Shown: in pieces, positions 51,345 through 61,505 of the stretch
Layout: each line of letters starts with the position of its first letter
How positions within the stretch are numbered: the stretch's first letter is position 1
Source of the DNA: Phascolarctos cinereus
Lineage: Eukaryota; Chordata; Mammalia; Diprotodontia; Phascolarctidae
Direction: 5' to 3'
Assembly: GCF_002099425.1 (NCBI RefSeq)
Contig: NW_018344158.1
Location: 4,435,001 to 4,499,000, forward strand
Length of the DNA: 64,000 nucleotides
Program-made: the position numbers and the translations under genes
Notes under the pieces: model-generated
Databases searched by the model: none
What the model was told of the DNA's origin: nothing
Seen by the model: only the letters and a program-made list of their open reading frames with translations

Positions 51345-51608
51345 AAATAGCTGACAGGTACACGGCACTTTAAGGATAGCAAAGCTTTTCACTCCCCAGT
51401 TCAAATAACATCTCATTTGATCCTCACAGCCCCCCTAGGGAGTAGCTGCTATTGTCATTCCCATTTTATAGGTGAGGAAACCAAGGCAAACTGAGCTTAA
51501 GTGACTTGCCCAGGATCATACAGCTTTAAGCATCTGAGGCCTGATTTGAACTCAGGTCTTCCTAATTCTGGGTCTAGCACTCTAACCACTGTACCACCTA
51601 GCTTCCTC
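51345..51608 (-). repeat. MIR SINE
   Basis: CATTTGATCCTCACAGCCCC, TTATAGGTGAGGAAACCAAG, TTGAACTCAGGTCTTCC and ACTGTACCACCTAGCTTCC. Full length. Confidence 0.92.
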
Positions 51609-51629
51609 ATCCTCCTACATCCAATCTGC

Positions 51630-52470
51630 TTCCATTGTTCACAGATTCTACTCCACCTACCTTCTGTCCACATCCTTTTCTCCACTGGTATTGCCACCAC
51701 AACCCTTATTTAGGCTCTTATCACTCTTGTCTGAACCTTTGCTATACCTTACCCATTAGTGTCCCGGTCTCCAGTCTCTCCTGTCCATCTTCTACAAGGT
51801 GCCAAAGTGCTACTGCAAAGGTGACAGTCTGACCATGTTGATCCCCAGCTACAAAGCTCCATGATCTCCTTTCACTTCTAGGATTGAAAACAAACTCCTA
51901 TATTTGGCATTTCAAGCCCTTCACATTCTGGCTCCAGCCAATGATTCCAGACTTACTGTATGTTATCCTTCCACACTCTATATTATAGTTAATTCCTCAC
52001 TCATTGTGTTACATCCCCAGTTGCCTTGCCTTTGTATCAGCTGTCCCCCCTGCCTGGAATGCATGCTTTCTTTTCTCTGTCTCTTAGAATCTCTTCCTTC
52101 AAAGTTCAACTTAAATGTTACCTCCTGCAAGGGGTCTTTCCTGATTGCTCCAACTACTAATGCTGTCTTTTTAAAAAATTACTTTGTATTTACTTTTGGG
52201 TTTTTTTTGGCCAGGCAATTGGGGTTAAGTGACTTGTCCAAGGTCACACAACCTTGTATTTATATGGTACCTGCTTTAAATTATAGGCTTATATGTTATT
52301 TTCCTGGATAGAATTTAAGGTCCTTGAGGACATTGACTATTTAATACTTGCATGGCACATACAAACATGATCTATATGTATAATATATGTATATATTAGT
52401 ACATGCAGCACCTAGCTCAGTGTCTGGTATGTAGTAGGCAATTAAGAAATGCTTATTGATTGAATAATTA
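51630..52470 (+). repeat. L2 LINE, longest copy in the window, split by a SINE
   Basis: Sense L2 over about 840 bp: ATGATCTCCTTTCACTTC, TTTCAAGCCCTTCACATTC, CCCTGCCTGGAATGCATGC, GGTCCTTGAGGACATTGAC and TGTCTGGTATGTAGTAGGC then AATTAAGAAATGC. A truncated antisense SINE interrupts it at 52193-52253, and a TATA run lies at 52370-52396. The 135-codon frame (51904-52311) is repeat read-through. Confidence 0.85.
52193..52253 (-). mobile_element. 5'-truncated tRNA-SINE nested in L2
   Basis: Antisense: a T-rich tail (TTTTGGGTTTTTTTTGGCC), then CAATTGGGGTTAAGTGAC and TTGTCCAAGGTCACAC. It is flanked by the duplication TTGTATTTA (52184-52192 and 52254-52262). The duplication extends to 11 of 12 matching bases. 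Only the last 61 bp of the SINE inserted. Confidence 0.85.
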
Positions 52471-52519
52471 TTCCTTATTTTCTAAAAAATAAATGTGATT
52501 ACTGTACTGGCGGGAAGCA

Positions 52520-52770
52520 TGATGACAATAATAATTTAGATAGGACTTTAAGGTTCGCAAAGGTCTGAACATACAGTATCACATTTGATCCTCCTAACAA
52601 CCCCGTGAGTTAGGTGCTACCACTCTCCTCATTTTGCAGTTGACAAAACTGAGGTTAAATGACTTACTTAAGTTCACACGGCTGATACATGTCTAAGGCA
52701 GTATTTAGCCAAAGGTCTCCTTGATTCCAAGACCAGTGTTCTATTGACTATACCACCTGGATGCCCTTAA
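52520..52770 (-). repeat. MIR SINE
   Basis: ACTTTAAGGTTCGCAAAGG, TTTGATCCTCCTAACAACCC, TTTTGCAGTTGACAAAACTG and ACTATACCACCTGGATGCCC. Confidence 0.9.
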
Positions 52771-53800
52771 ATAGAGATTTAAAATGTGAAATGATTTCTT
52801 GGATTGTGATAAAGACTATAAAAATCAGAATTTAGAGATGAGACAATTTGTTCTGAAACATACGGAAAAAGTTGAATTTGTTCAGAAGCATCAAAACTGT
52901 GCAAGCCGGAGGGAACAGAAAATTACACTATACCCCCATGTTTGTCCATCAAAAAAAAATGAGAACAGAAGAAAAAGAAAAGAAGTTAATATTCATGGAG
53001 AAAACCCCAGTGCATTATACACTGTAAGTGATGAACAAACAATTGTAAGGAAAAAAATATTGGAAGAGAGGTTAAAAATGAGAATAAGCAATGTAGGACA
53101 CAGATTTCACAAAAGTAAAAAGCTATATAATATTTTAAAATATAGAAACCTCAAAAATAACTAAAAACATGTTCAAGCAAAGGTTTTAAATGACTTTGTA
53201 ATAAAAGTGGAAATAGGAAAAGTGGGAGTGAATGGGATGTGTCAAAGAAAAATCTTTTCTATTTTGTATCACGGCATCAACAATGAGCTCTAAAAGTTAA
53301 GCAAAGTCTGGCAAAGATACAAAAATACATGGAGTCTAAATATTTGTTGAATGGAGGCATTAGGAGACATTAGGGACAAATCAAAGACACCAGCTCAGGG
53401 ATGACCCAGTGTGAATATAACTCAGAATAAAAACATTACACGATATGAATCATTACAGCACAGGAGAGGGAGGGAGACATAATAGAACAGTTCCTGGAAA
53501 ATGGAAGGATAAGAAGGCAAGTCACAAGGGAACCCACCCCTTCAACATCTCTCCTCCAAAACTGCAAGACAAATTACAGAATGAAACAAAAACTGCCAGA
53601 AATGCTCAAAAGATCATTTGAAAATCACCTAGACAAATTAGCAGACAAAGAAAGCTCACAGATCACAGAGGACCCCACTCCACCCCCAAAATAGCAAAAA
53701 GAAAAGCAATCTGAAATAACAGTAATGTGAGTATTAAGGGGGGGAAAAGTTTGAATTTTTTTAGCCACACAAAATGAAAGATAAATATCAAGGGATGAAA
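52770..53800. other. A-rich block with an unexplained 121-codon frame
   Basis: A+T-rich sequence of L1-like texture but no recognised L1 domain. The 52799-53164 frame is Lys/Arg/Asn-rich and hydrophilic throughout, with no motif that I recognise. Its composition is what A-rich DNA would give by chance, so it is not called as a CDS. Confidence 0.4.
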
Positions 53801-53915
53801 AGTTGACCATAAGCTCATTTAGGGCACAGTCCATTTTTTAAGTTTGTCTTTATATCACCAATATCTAGTACAGTAACTTGTATACAGACACTTAATAAAA
53901 ATGTTTGTTAAATTC
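53800..53915 (+). repeat. L2 LINE 3' end
   Basis: CCATAAGCTCATTTAGGGC, ATCACCAATATCTAGTACAG and ACACTTAATAAAAATGTTTG. Confidence 0.75.
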
Positions 53916-54322
53916 AGTGTTGAAGTGATGAAATAACTAGATGTAACTAAGAATTCTGAGGATAGGGTGATGATGAAATGAAAGTTTAGAAATATTTAGA
54001 GAAAGTTTAAATGAAACTATGGATTGGATGAAAAGTAGAATTATATTTGTTGGAGGACAGAATGGTGTAACAAATAGTAGAAGCAGTAAAATAAAGCCAA
54101 TGCAGAAAAAAAAAAGAAGATACAGATCTAGAGAAAAATCAAGGAGAGAAAAATGTAAGAACTATTAGGCTTTCCCAAAACTGTAGAGAAAAGACTGACT
54201 ATTTCAGGAAAGTATAACTAAAATTTCCAGAAATGCTGAAAAATGAGACAGACTGCAAATATACAGAATTCAAAGAAGGTTGATTCATCTAGCTGCCTCT
54301 ACTATGAGCAGACTAGAACATG
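53915..54322. other. A-rich unassigned sequence
   Basis: Probably part of a decayed LINE, but nothing diagnostic is visible. Confidence 0.35.
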
Positions 54323-54324
54323 TC

Positions 54325-54490
54325 AACAAAAATCACAGTATTTGTATTAGAAGGGACCTCAACAATCCAACCTATACCTAGAGGAATACCTACCAAAACA
54401 TTCCTGAGAAGAATGTATACAAGCTCTCCTTGAAGAGCTCCAAGGAAAGGAACCAGTTCCAGAGGATCCCATTCCATGTGAGAAATTTAG
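54325..54490 (-). repeat. L3/CR1-type LINE 3' fragment
   Basis: GAAGGGACCTCAACAATCC, AACCTATACCTAGAGG, TCCTTGAAGAGCTCCAAGG and GGATCCCATTCCATGTG follow the antisense L3 3' region. Confidence 0.75.
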
Positions 54491-54985
54491 AATGATAAAA
54501 GTAATAAAAAAAAAATGCCAGAAGTTCTCAGACAAATACATAATAGACAAATCAATGAAATCACAGATCCATTTCAGTATTATCCAGGGGGAAAAAGAAC
54601 AGGGAGATCAGAGTGGAGTAGGAGGGCAGGCTGGGATCATGATGAGAAACTGAGTTTTCACAAAACTTATAGAATTCATTATGTGAAATGTGTGTCTGTA
54701 TGTGTGCATGAATACATGAGCTTTTCATAAATTTGGAAAAGAACTAATATTAACAAAATAAGGAAGAGCATATTCCCTTTTTAAAAAATCAATTATTTAA
54801 CAAAGTAGATGTTAAGTAAAATTTAATCTATAACTTTAAATTAATATAAATGTAACTATTCTATTAAAAAGGTTATAAAACATTTAAAAGAAAATCATTC
54901 AATAATATTACCTAGGGCAAACTGATCTAGGGCATACAACTGATGAAAGTTGCATGTAGATTTAAGAGGAAAGGATAACTTCAAA
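54490..54985. other. A+T-rich unassigned sequence
   Basis: No gene. It is possibly the upstream part of the L1 that follows. Confidence 0.35.
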
Positions 54986-57060
54986 TAGACCACATTTCAG
55001 CTAATTATGTAACCTACTAAGTTGCAGTGATGAAATCTGACAAAGCTGAATTTAAATATGAAAATATTAAAAGAGATAATCAAGATAATTGTATCATGCT
55101 AAAAGGTACAGTTCACAATAAGAAAATGTCACATTTAAGTATTTGCAAATCTAATGGTTATGGCAAATAAATTTATAAAAGAAAAGTTTCTGGAATTGCA
55201 AAAAAATTAAATGTAAAATCATTAAGAATGGTAGACTTCAATACTACATTAACAGATTTTGACAAATATAACAAAACTATGAACAAGAAAGAATAGAGCA
55301 CTGAAGAAAATGGATTTGATAATCATATGTAGAGACTGAATGATAAAAGTAGAATTCATATGAACATTCACAAAAATTTCTCATTGTCAGGCACAAACAC
55401 TATAGATAAATTCAGAAAGGCAGAATTTTAAAAGCACTACATTTATGGATCATGATGCAGCAAGAATTTTAATCAACAAGGAAAATATGATCAAGATATA
55501 GATCTCTCTGGAGTAATATTACTGGTTGAGCAATGACTGTGTTAGAGAACAGCTCATAGAAATGAATAACATAGTATTTGCAAGATAACAACAATAAAAA
55601 TACAGCATATCAAAATTTATGGGATGCAGCCATAGAAGTATTCAAAAGCAAATTTATATCCCTGAACACACATAACCAAGAGAGAAAAAGAAAATTATTG
55701 AATTGAGTTTGCAATTTGAGAAACTTAAAAGGAATAGATTAGTATACCAAGAGAAAGTATGAAGATAGAAATTAAATAACTTAAATAAAAAACAGTAAAA
55801 TATTAAATAAAAGTAACTAAGTTAGTAAATAAGACAAAGACCTATTTTAAAAGGCTTCTGAATTTGTGAGAAGAGTAATGTGGTAGACCTGGGTTCAGGT
55901 CCAGCCTCTGATGTATTCACGAACCTAGGAATGTCATCAAACTCTTAGTGCTGCAGGCAAGTCTCTAAGAATAGTAGTTGCAGACAAGTTTGGAAAAAGT
56001 TTCCAGAATGAGAATTCTCCACACTGATTAAATTATAAGTCCAGATCAACCTACCATACCCCCCCAAAAAAAAAAGAGTAGGAAAATTAATCAAAGGGAA
56101 AAGAGAATAGAATTCATTTTTGTTTTTAAATTAGAGACAAGCATAAAAGAAATAAACCATGCGACTATTCCCTGTAGGGTCATGTTAACCAAACTGAGCG
56201 GATGAAATATCTATATTAGTATTCGTTAAAATACCCAAAGGGAAAAAAAGAACTAGATAACCCAAACAGATCAATCTCAGATGATTCTTTCAATTCATGA
56301 GCCATCATCTTTTAAAAAAGGCACAAGGAACAGATATATTGTCAAGTATAAACTATATTACATACCAACAAAACAAATACCAATAACTCATAAACTGTTT
56401 GCAAAAATAAGATACTTAATTCTTTCCAGAAACTAAATATGTCTCTGATCCCCAAACCCAGAAAGTATAGAAGATAAAAACAAACTTATAGGCCAATTTC
56501 ATTAATGAAAGCATTACATAATTATATTAAATAAGATCCTGATAAACAATCAATATGAATTTATCAAACTTTAATTTTGATGACATGTCATCTATAGCAA
56601 GATCGACAAAATGCAAGAATATTTTAAATCAACATAACAAATGTCAATAATATTTCATATCAATATATAAATGCAAAAAGGTCTTTGATAAAAAATCCAT
56701 TGATGTAAAAATAAAATAATATTACCAAATTACAAGGGAAAGGAAGTATTTTTCCAAATCCTGGTGACAAGTATATTATGAAGCCAGGTGTTGGCACAAA
56801 ATTTAAGGAAGAAATATTTCAGACTTTCCCACTAAGTTTACTCACACTACTATGGTTCAAAATAGTTTTGGAAGTGCTATTTAAAGCAATCAGGCAAAAA
56901 TAAACAAATAAATGAATGAATAAGGGATATAAATAACAAGTTCAGATATGTTAAATACCATTTGTAAATGCCATGATAGTTTATTCAGAAGACCGGGGCC
57001 ACTCAGCAAAAAATAAAATAAATAAAATAGTTCACGGCAATAAGTAGAAGATATGCCACA
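54985..57060 (+). mobile_element. L1 ORF2 remnant (endonuclease to RT), decayed
   Basis: Collinear L1 ORF2 traces: an endonuclease-like VDFNTTL block near 55230 (compare GDFNTPL), the QNLWDA-like segment near 55605-55640 (CATATCAAAATTTATGGG), a LIPKP-like block then a YRPISLM-like block near 56445-56510, and an IVLEVL-type block near 56860-56890 (compare CPLSPLLFNIVLEVL). Stops are frequent in every frame. It lacks a recognisable C-terminal end and carries a SINE at 55865-56070. Confidence 0.8.
55865..56070 (+). repeat. tRNA-derived SINE, 'GTTGCAGAGAAGGT-body' family, copy 4, in L1
   Basis: ACCTGGGTTCAGGTCCAGCC, AAGTCTCTAAGAATAG, TAGTTGCAGACAAGTTTGG and ATTATAAGTCCAGATCAACC, ending in a C/A-rich tail (CCCCCCAAAAAAAAAA). 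It interrupts the L1 ORF2 after the block corresponding to NKTK. Confidence 0.65.
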
Positions 57061-57149
57061 AAAATCACCAGCACTTGTGTAGATCACTAACAAAACTCAG
57101 AAGAAACACACAGAAAGAGAAATACTACTACTACATTCAACCACCAAAG

Positions 57150-57700
57150 TACTTTTCCTAAAGTTCAGGTCCAACCATGTCAATGCCCTAATCAACAAAG
57201 TGCAGTGGCTCCCTATTGTCTCTAGAATCAAATACAAAATGCTCCATCTGGCATTCAAAGCCTTTCATAACAAGTCTCCTCCTCCCTTTCCAATATTACA
57301 CCTTACTCCCCTCCATGTACTCTTTGATCCAGTGACTCAGGCCTCCTGACTATTCCACAAGACTCCATTTGGGGATTTCTCAGCAGAGATAATGGAGTGG
57401 TTTGTCATTGCCTTCTCCAGCTCATTTTGCAGATGAGGAAGCTGAGGCAAACAGGGTTAAATGACTCTCCCAGGGTCACATAGCTAAAGTGTCAGGCTAG
57501 AGTTGAACTCATGCTTCTGGGCATTTTCTCTGGCTGTTCCCCATGCTTAGAATGCTTTCCCTCCTTATCTCTGCCTACTGATCTCACAGATTTCTTTTAA
57601 GTTTCAACAAAAATCCCATCTTCTAAAGGAAGCCTTCGCCAATTCCTCTTAATTCCAGTGCCCTTCCCCTCTTAATGATTTCTTGTCTATCCTATGATGA
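57150..57700 (+). repeat. L2 LINE split by an RTE-tailed SINE
   Basis: Part one (57150-57358): GTGGCTCCCTATTGTCTC, GGCATTCAAAGCCTTTCAT and CCTCCATGTACTCTTTGATC. Part two (57512-57700): GCATTTTCTCTGGCTGTTCC, then GAATGCTTTCCCTCC and CCATCTTCTAAAGGAAGCC. Confidence 0.85.
57359..57512 (-). mobile_element. RTE-tailed SINE (partial) nested in L2
   Basis: CCATTTGGGGATTTCTCAGC, GTTTGTCATTGCCTTCTCC, TTTTGCAGATGAGGAAGCTG and CTCCCAGGGTCACATAGC, ending near GAGTTGAACTCATGC. It belongs to the family at 13087 and 38900 but lacks the tRNA-like head. Confidence 0.82.
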
Positions 57701-57960
57701 CAAAACAGATCAAATATTTGAGCAGGGACCTACTAAGATACCCACAAAAAAAGTACACAAAGATAAAAACCAAAACAATAGATACCCTCTAGGACCTTCC
57801 ACTCTGCTAGGGATGTGGTTGGTGCAGCATTCAAAATTCCTCAGACTAGAACACCTAGTTTCCAAGATGCATCATTCCCAATGATGTCTGCTCAGCAGCT
57901 TTTCTTTTGATGCAAGACCCTGCCTCAGAGCCATGAGAAAGTGGGAGTTTCCTCACCACC
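57700..57960. other. Unassigned sequence
   Basis: No repeat or gene is recognised. The 69-codon frame at 57675-57884 begins in the L2. Confidence 0.4.
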
Positions 57961-57961
57961 T

Positions 57962-58021
57962 TGGGGCAGTCCTCATTGCAATTGATAGCATGCCTGCCTT
58001 GGAGTAGAGAAGCCCTAAGTT

Positions 58022-58072
<51 letters not shown>

Positions 58073-58192
58073 ATCAGGCAAGTCACTTAACTGTATAAAA
58101 CTGCTCAGAGCACTTATTTCACCTTCTTGTGATGATGCTCAAATAGAATAATATTTGTGAAGAATTTTGCAAACATTAAACTCATTTATTAT
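57962..58192 (+). repeat. MIR-type SINE containing (CA)n
   Basis: GCATGCCTGCCTTGGAGTAG, TAAGTTCAAACACACAC, then GGCAAGTCACTTAACTG and TTTGCAAACATTAAACTC. The CA run at 58024-58070 starts at the SINE's own B-box region (GTTCAAACAC) and pushes the two halves apart. Confidence 0.8.
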
Positions 58193-58224
58193 ATGTATAT
58201 CTACAAGGATATTTGTGTGTATAT

Positions 58225-58450
58225 ATTAATACATGGCTAGCATTTAAAGATTTGATAAGCACTTTATACATATTTATTCACTTGATCCTTACAACAATCC
58301 TGTGAAGTAAATATTATTATTCTCATTTTACAGATAAGGAAACTGAGTCTGAGAGAGGTGAAATGACTTGTGCAGGGTCACACAACTAGTAAGGGCTTGA
58401 AGAAAAATTTGCACTGAGGTAGGTCTTCCTAACTCCAAGTCCAACATTTT
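58225..58450 (-). repeat. MIR SINE
   Basis: GATCCTTACAACAATCCTGT, CATTTTACAGATAAGGAAAC, CAGGGTCACACAACTAG and GGTCTTCCTAACTCCAAG. Confidence 0.93.
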
Positions 58451-58451
58451 G

Positions 58452-58688
58452 AGGGCAACTAGGTGATAAAGAGTGCTGGACTCTGAGTCAGGATACTTTC
58501 TGATTATGTGACCTTGGACAAATCACTTCACATCTGTTTGCCTATGTTTCCTCATCTGTAAAGGGCAATAATAATGGCACCTACCTCCCATGATTGATAC
58601 GAGGATCAAATGAGATAAGATTTGTAAAGCACTTTGCAAACCTAAAAATGCCATAGAGACGCTAGTCATTATTGGTATCCATATGAGA
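58452..58688 (+). repeat. MIR-type SINE
   Basis: GGGCAACTAGGTGATAAAG, GTGACCTTGGACAAATCAC, TTTCCTCATCTGTAAAGG and AAAGCACTTTGCAAACC. It abuts the preceding antisense MIR head to head. Confidence 0.9.
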
Positions 58689-58731
58689 TCCCCCCATCCT
58701 TATTGTTTGTATTTCTTTTTAACATTTGATT

Positions 58732-58990
58732 GAGGAAGATAGGTGGTATAGTCGATTGAGTGCTAGGCTTGGAATGAGGAAGACCCGAGTTTAAATCCTG
58801 TCCCATATACTAGCTTATCAACTCTGGGCAAATCACTTAACCTTTCTGTGCTTGTGCCTCAGTTTCCTCATTTGTAAAATGGGGACGGGGGTGACAATAA
58901 CAGTGCTATCTCCCAGTGTTATCATGAGGATCAAATGAGATAATATTAATGAAGTGCTATAGAAAGATTAGCTAACATTATTCTGCACAG
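58732..58990 (+). repeat. MIR-type SINE
   Basis: GATAGGTGGTATAGTCGATT, GAGTTTAAATCCTGTCCC, TTTCCTCATTTGTAAAATGG and TTATCATGAGGATCAAATG. Confidence 0.92.
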
Positions 58991-59440
58991 CACCACCTCC
59001 AGATACAATACCAGCAATAACATTGTGGCCTGCAGTGTCCACCTGCAGAAAGCAGTCACACACTCCATTGTGTGTGAGCCTCACCCTGACAAAGTGACAT
59101 AGGTACTGTGTGTACTCTTATCCCCATTCTACAGATGGGAAAGCTAAGTGACTTGATAAATTCACCACTACATATGCAAGCGAGAAAAGCAGCCACTTGC
59201 TAACAAAAGCTGCAGCTCCCCTCCAAGACCACAAGGGGGCAGACTTTGAGAATAGCTGCACCAGTCATTAAAGGTGATTCTAGATCTAGCCACTTGTACT
59301 GGGGCATATTAGAAGATTTTATCAGTTTCTGCAGGTCCAGTGCTACAAGCAAAGAAGAATGAAGGAAATGAGAACAGAGGCCTCTTGGATCTCCAATTCA
59401 TAAAGCCAAGTGGGTTTCTGTGCATATGTCCCAATTACTC
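58990..59440. other. Mostly single-copy sequence
   Basis: A weak antisense MIR trace is present at 59110-59160 (CCATTCTACAGATGGGAAAG then CTAAGTGACTTG). Nothing else is recognised. Confidence 0.4.
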
Positions 59441-59508
59441 ATTTATAATTGAAGCTATCTGAGGGCAGGGACTGCACTTTACAGATGGCTGAGTCCCCTA
59501 GCACAAAA
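59440..59508 (+). repeat. L2 fragment
   Basis: AATTGAAGCTATCTGAGGG, then CAGGGACTGCAC and CCCCTAGCACAAAAAG. Confidence 0.6.
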
Positions 59509-59509
59509 A

Positions 59510-59675
59510 GTGATATGGCTGATAGACATCCTGGAGTGAGGAAGACTTGGGTGCAAATCTTGCCTCTGATACTCTGTGACTGGAGAAATGACCTAGCCCC
59601 TCTAGGGAGGATGTACTCAATGGTTTCTAAAGTGCTCTCCATAGCTCTGAAGCTATGATTCGATGATCTCAGTCC
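59510..59675 (+). repeat. MIR3 SINE
   Basis: GACTTGGGTGCAAATCTTGC, AAAGTGCTCTCCATAGCTC and GAAGCTATGATTCGATG. Confidence 0.78.
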
Positions 59676-59715
59676 AGAGAGGTAGCTAGAAAGATTATTG
59701 AAAAATAACAGCCTA

Positions 59716-59856
59716 GGGGCAGCTAGGTGATGCAGTGGATAGAGTACAGGCCCAGGAGGACCTGAGTTCAAATTCAACCTCAGACACATAACACTTCCTA
59801 GCTATGTGGCCCTGGGCAAGTCACTTAATCCCATTGCTTAGCCAAAAAAAAAAAAA
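59716..59856 (+). mobile_element. tRNA-derived marsupial SINE
   Basis: GGGGCAGCTAGGTGATGCAG, the B-box-like GAGTTCAAATTCAACC, CCCTGGGCAAGTCACTTAAT, and a poly-A tail (13 A) running into an AT repeat at 59856-59880. Same family as 24441-24594. No clear target duplication is left because of the AT expansion. Confidence 0.92.
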
Positions 59857-59894
59857 TATATATATATATATGTATATGTATTCTCACTGTTTCT

Positions 59895-60027
59895 TCACAA
59901 CAATCAATGTACGTGTTATTATTATTCCAATCAAACAATTTAGGTATTATTATTCTTATCATACAAATGAGGAAACTGAGTATGAAAGAGGTTAAACAAC
60001 TTGTGCAAGGTCACAAGCCTTAATTTT
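59895..60027 (-). repeat. MIR fragment
   Basis: CATACAAATGAGGAAACTG, then GAGGTTAAACAACTTGTG and CAAGGTCACAAGCC. Confidence 0.8.
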
Positions 60028-60044
60028 TACCTCGTACTACTATT

Positions 60045-60335
60045 GGACAGCTCAGTGGGTAGAACACTAGACTTCAAGTCAGGACAACTTGGGTTCAAAT
60101 CCTGCTGCAAACATTTACCGTCTGTGTGATTCTCTTTCATTCTCAATTTCCTCATCTGTAAAATGAAGATAATTATAGTCCCTATCTCAAGTTGCTGTAA
60201 ATATCAAATGAGATAATATATGCATTATATTATATATATGTGTGTATGTGTGCATATGTATATATACATATATAAATTATATATATGAAATTATATGTAT
60301 ATATTAAAGCACTATATAAATGCTAATTACTGTTA
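60045..60335 (+). repeat. MIR-type SINE containing a TATA/TATG run
   Basis: GACAGCTCAGTGGGTAGAAC, GGGTTCAAATCCTGCTGC, TTTCCTCATCTGTAAAATG, then an AT-rich run (60215-60305), then AAAGCACTATATAAATGC. The run replaces the variable MIR 3' spacer. Confidence 0.88.
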
Positions 60336-61135
60336 CTTAATCACAATGAAAATTTGCCTGATGTATTGCTATATTCTGTTTATAAGTTACTAATTTAAAT
60401 TGTGTCAATATTCATTAATGATATTGATCTATAAGTTTCTTTTTCTTACCTATATTTTCCAGGTTTGGGGATCAGAGCTTCTCAAGGTATTATTCATTTA
60501 TATCCTCCCCCCAAAATGTAATCAGTAGCATATGCCCTTGGAGTATGATCCGCAAAGACCTTTCTTGCTCCCCACATTACATGTTCTCTTCCTAAAGAAA
60601 AGTACTTGCTTTATCACCTGGAAAAATTTTAAGCTGGTTTCATCTGCTGCCTTGGAATAGAATAACAAAACAGCTCAATCGATTTTAAAAAAATGATCGT
60701 TTTATCACTGGTAGAAGAAGGGAGAGTCAGCTGGTGATGGCTGTGCATTCAGGATGCACTTGGCCAAAGCAGCTGCCATGGAAAGGTGTGTACAGGTGGG
60801 AAAGAGGAAGGAGGAAAAATCAGTCAATGATGATCAAAGCCCCAAAGAGGAAGAGCTCCCATCATCCAAGGGGAGAGGGGTTCAGGGTAGATTATACTTC
60901 CCAGGACAGTTCCTCTGGCTATCAGTGAAGAGACTTTCTGGATTCCCCTACCCAACCTCCACCCTTTTTGCTTTACAGACTGGTAATGGAGGAATACTGA
61001 CAGTTAATGCAAGAGTCCAAGGGAGTGCTAAAATCTCTTGGTGCAGACATTTCATTCATTCATTCATTGAAATTACATTTATTTGCTGCCTTCTATGTCC
61101 AGCACATTGTCATGTGCAAGGGGCAGAATGTCGTT
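60335..61135. other. Single-copy sequence
   Basis: No repeat is certain. 60595-60710 is complex and A/T-rich (weak conserved-element candidate). The 139-codon frame (60754-61173) enters the L2 and has no domain. A (CATT)4 run lies at about 61051-61069. Confidence 0.4.
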
Positions 61136-61505
61136 CCCAAATCAGGCATGCCATCTCCCATGTCCGTGCCTAGAATGCACTCCCTCCTCACTTCTGAAGG
61201 TTCAGTTCACGTGCCTTCTTTTGGGAAAGGCTCTATCCTGATCCCCTCAGTTGTTTATTTATTATCAGTCTCTCGCTTCTCAAGCATCAATTGCCACCTC
61301 CTACATGAAACCTAAACTGATCCTCCCACAATTCCTAGTGCCCTTCCACAGATGCCTATATAGACTTTTACTTTATTTAATTGTGTCTTTCCATAGAGTG
61401 TCACCTCCTTGAAGGTAGCAACTCTTGTTTGATTTTATCTCTGTATCTGAAACTCATAGTATAGTGCCTTGCACATAGTAGGTACATAATAACTCTTGTC
61501 CAGTT
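61135..61505 (+). repeat. L2 LINE 3' region
   Basis: CATCTCCCATGTCCGTGCC, TAGAATGCACTCCCTCC, GTGTCACCTCCTTGAAGG and GCCTTGCACATAGTAGGTAC. Confidence 0.85.

Noticed and set aside
51904-52311. 135-codon frame as a gene
   Set aside because: It lies within a sense L2 copy and crosses a nested SINE.
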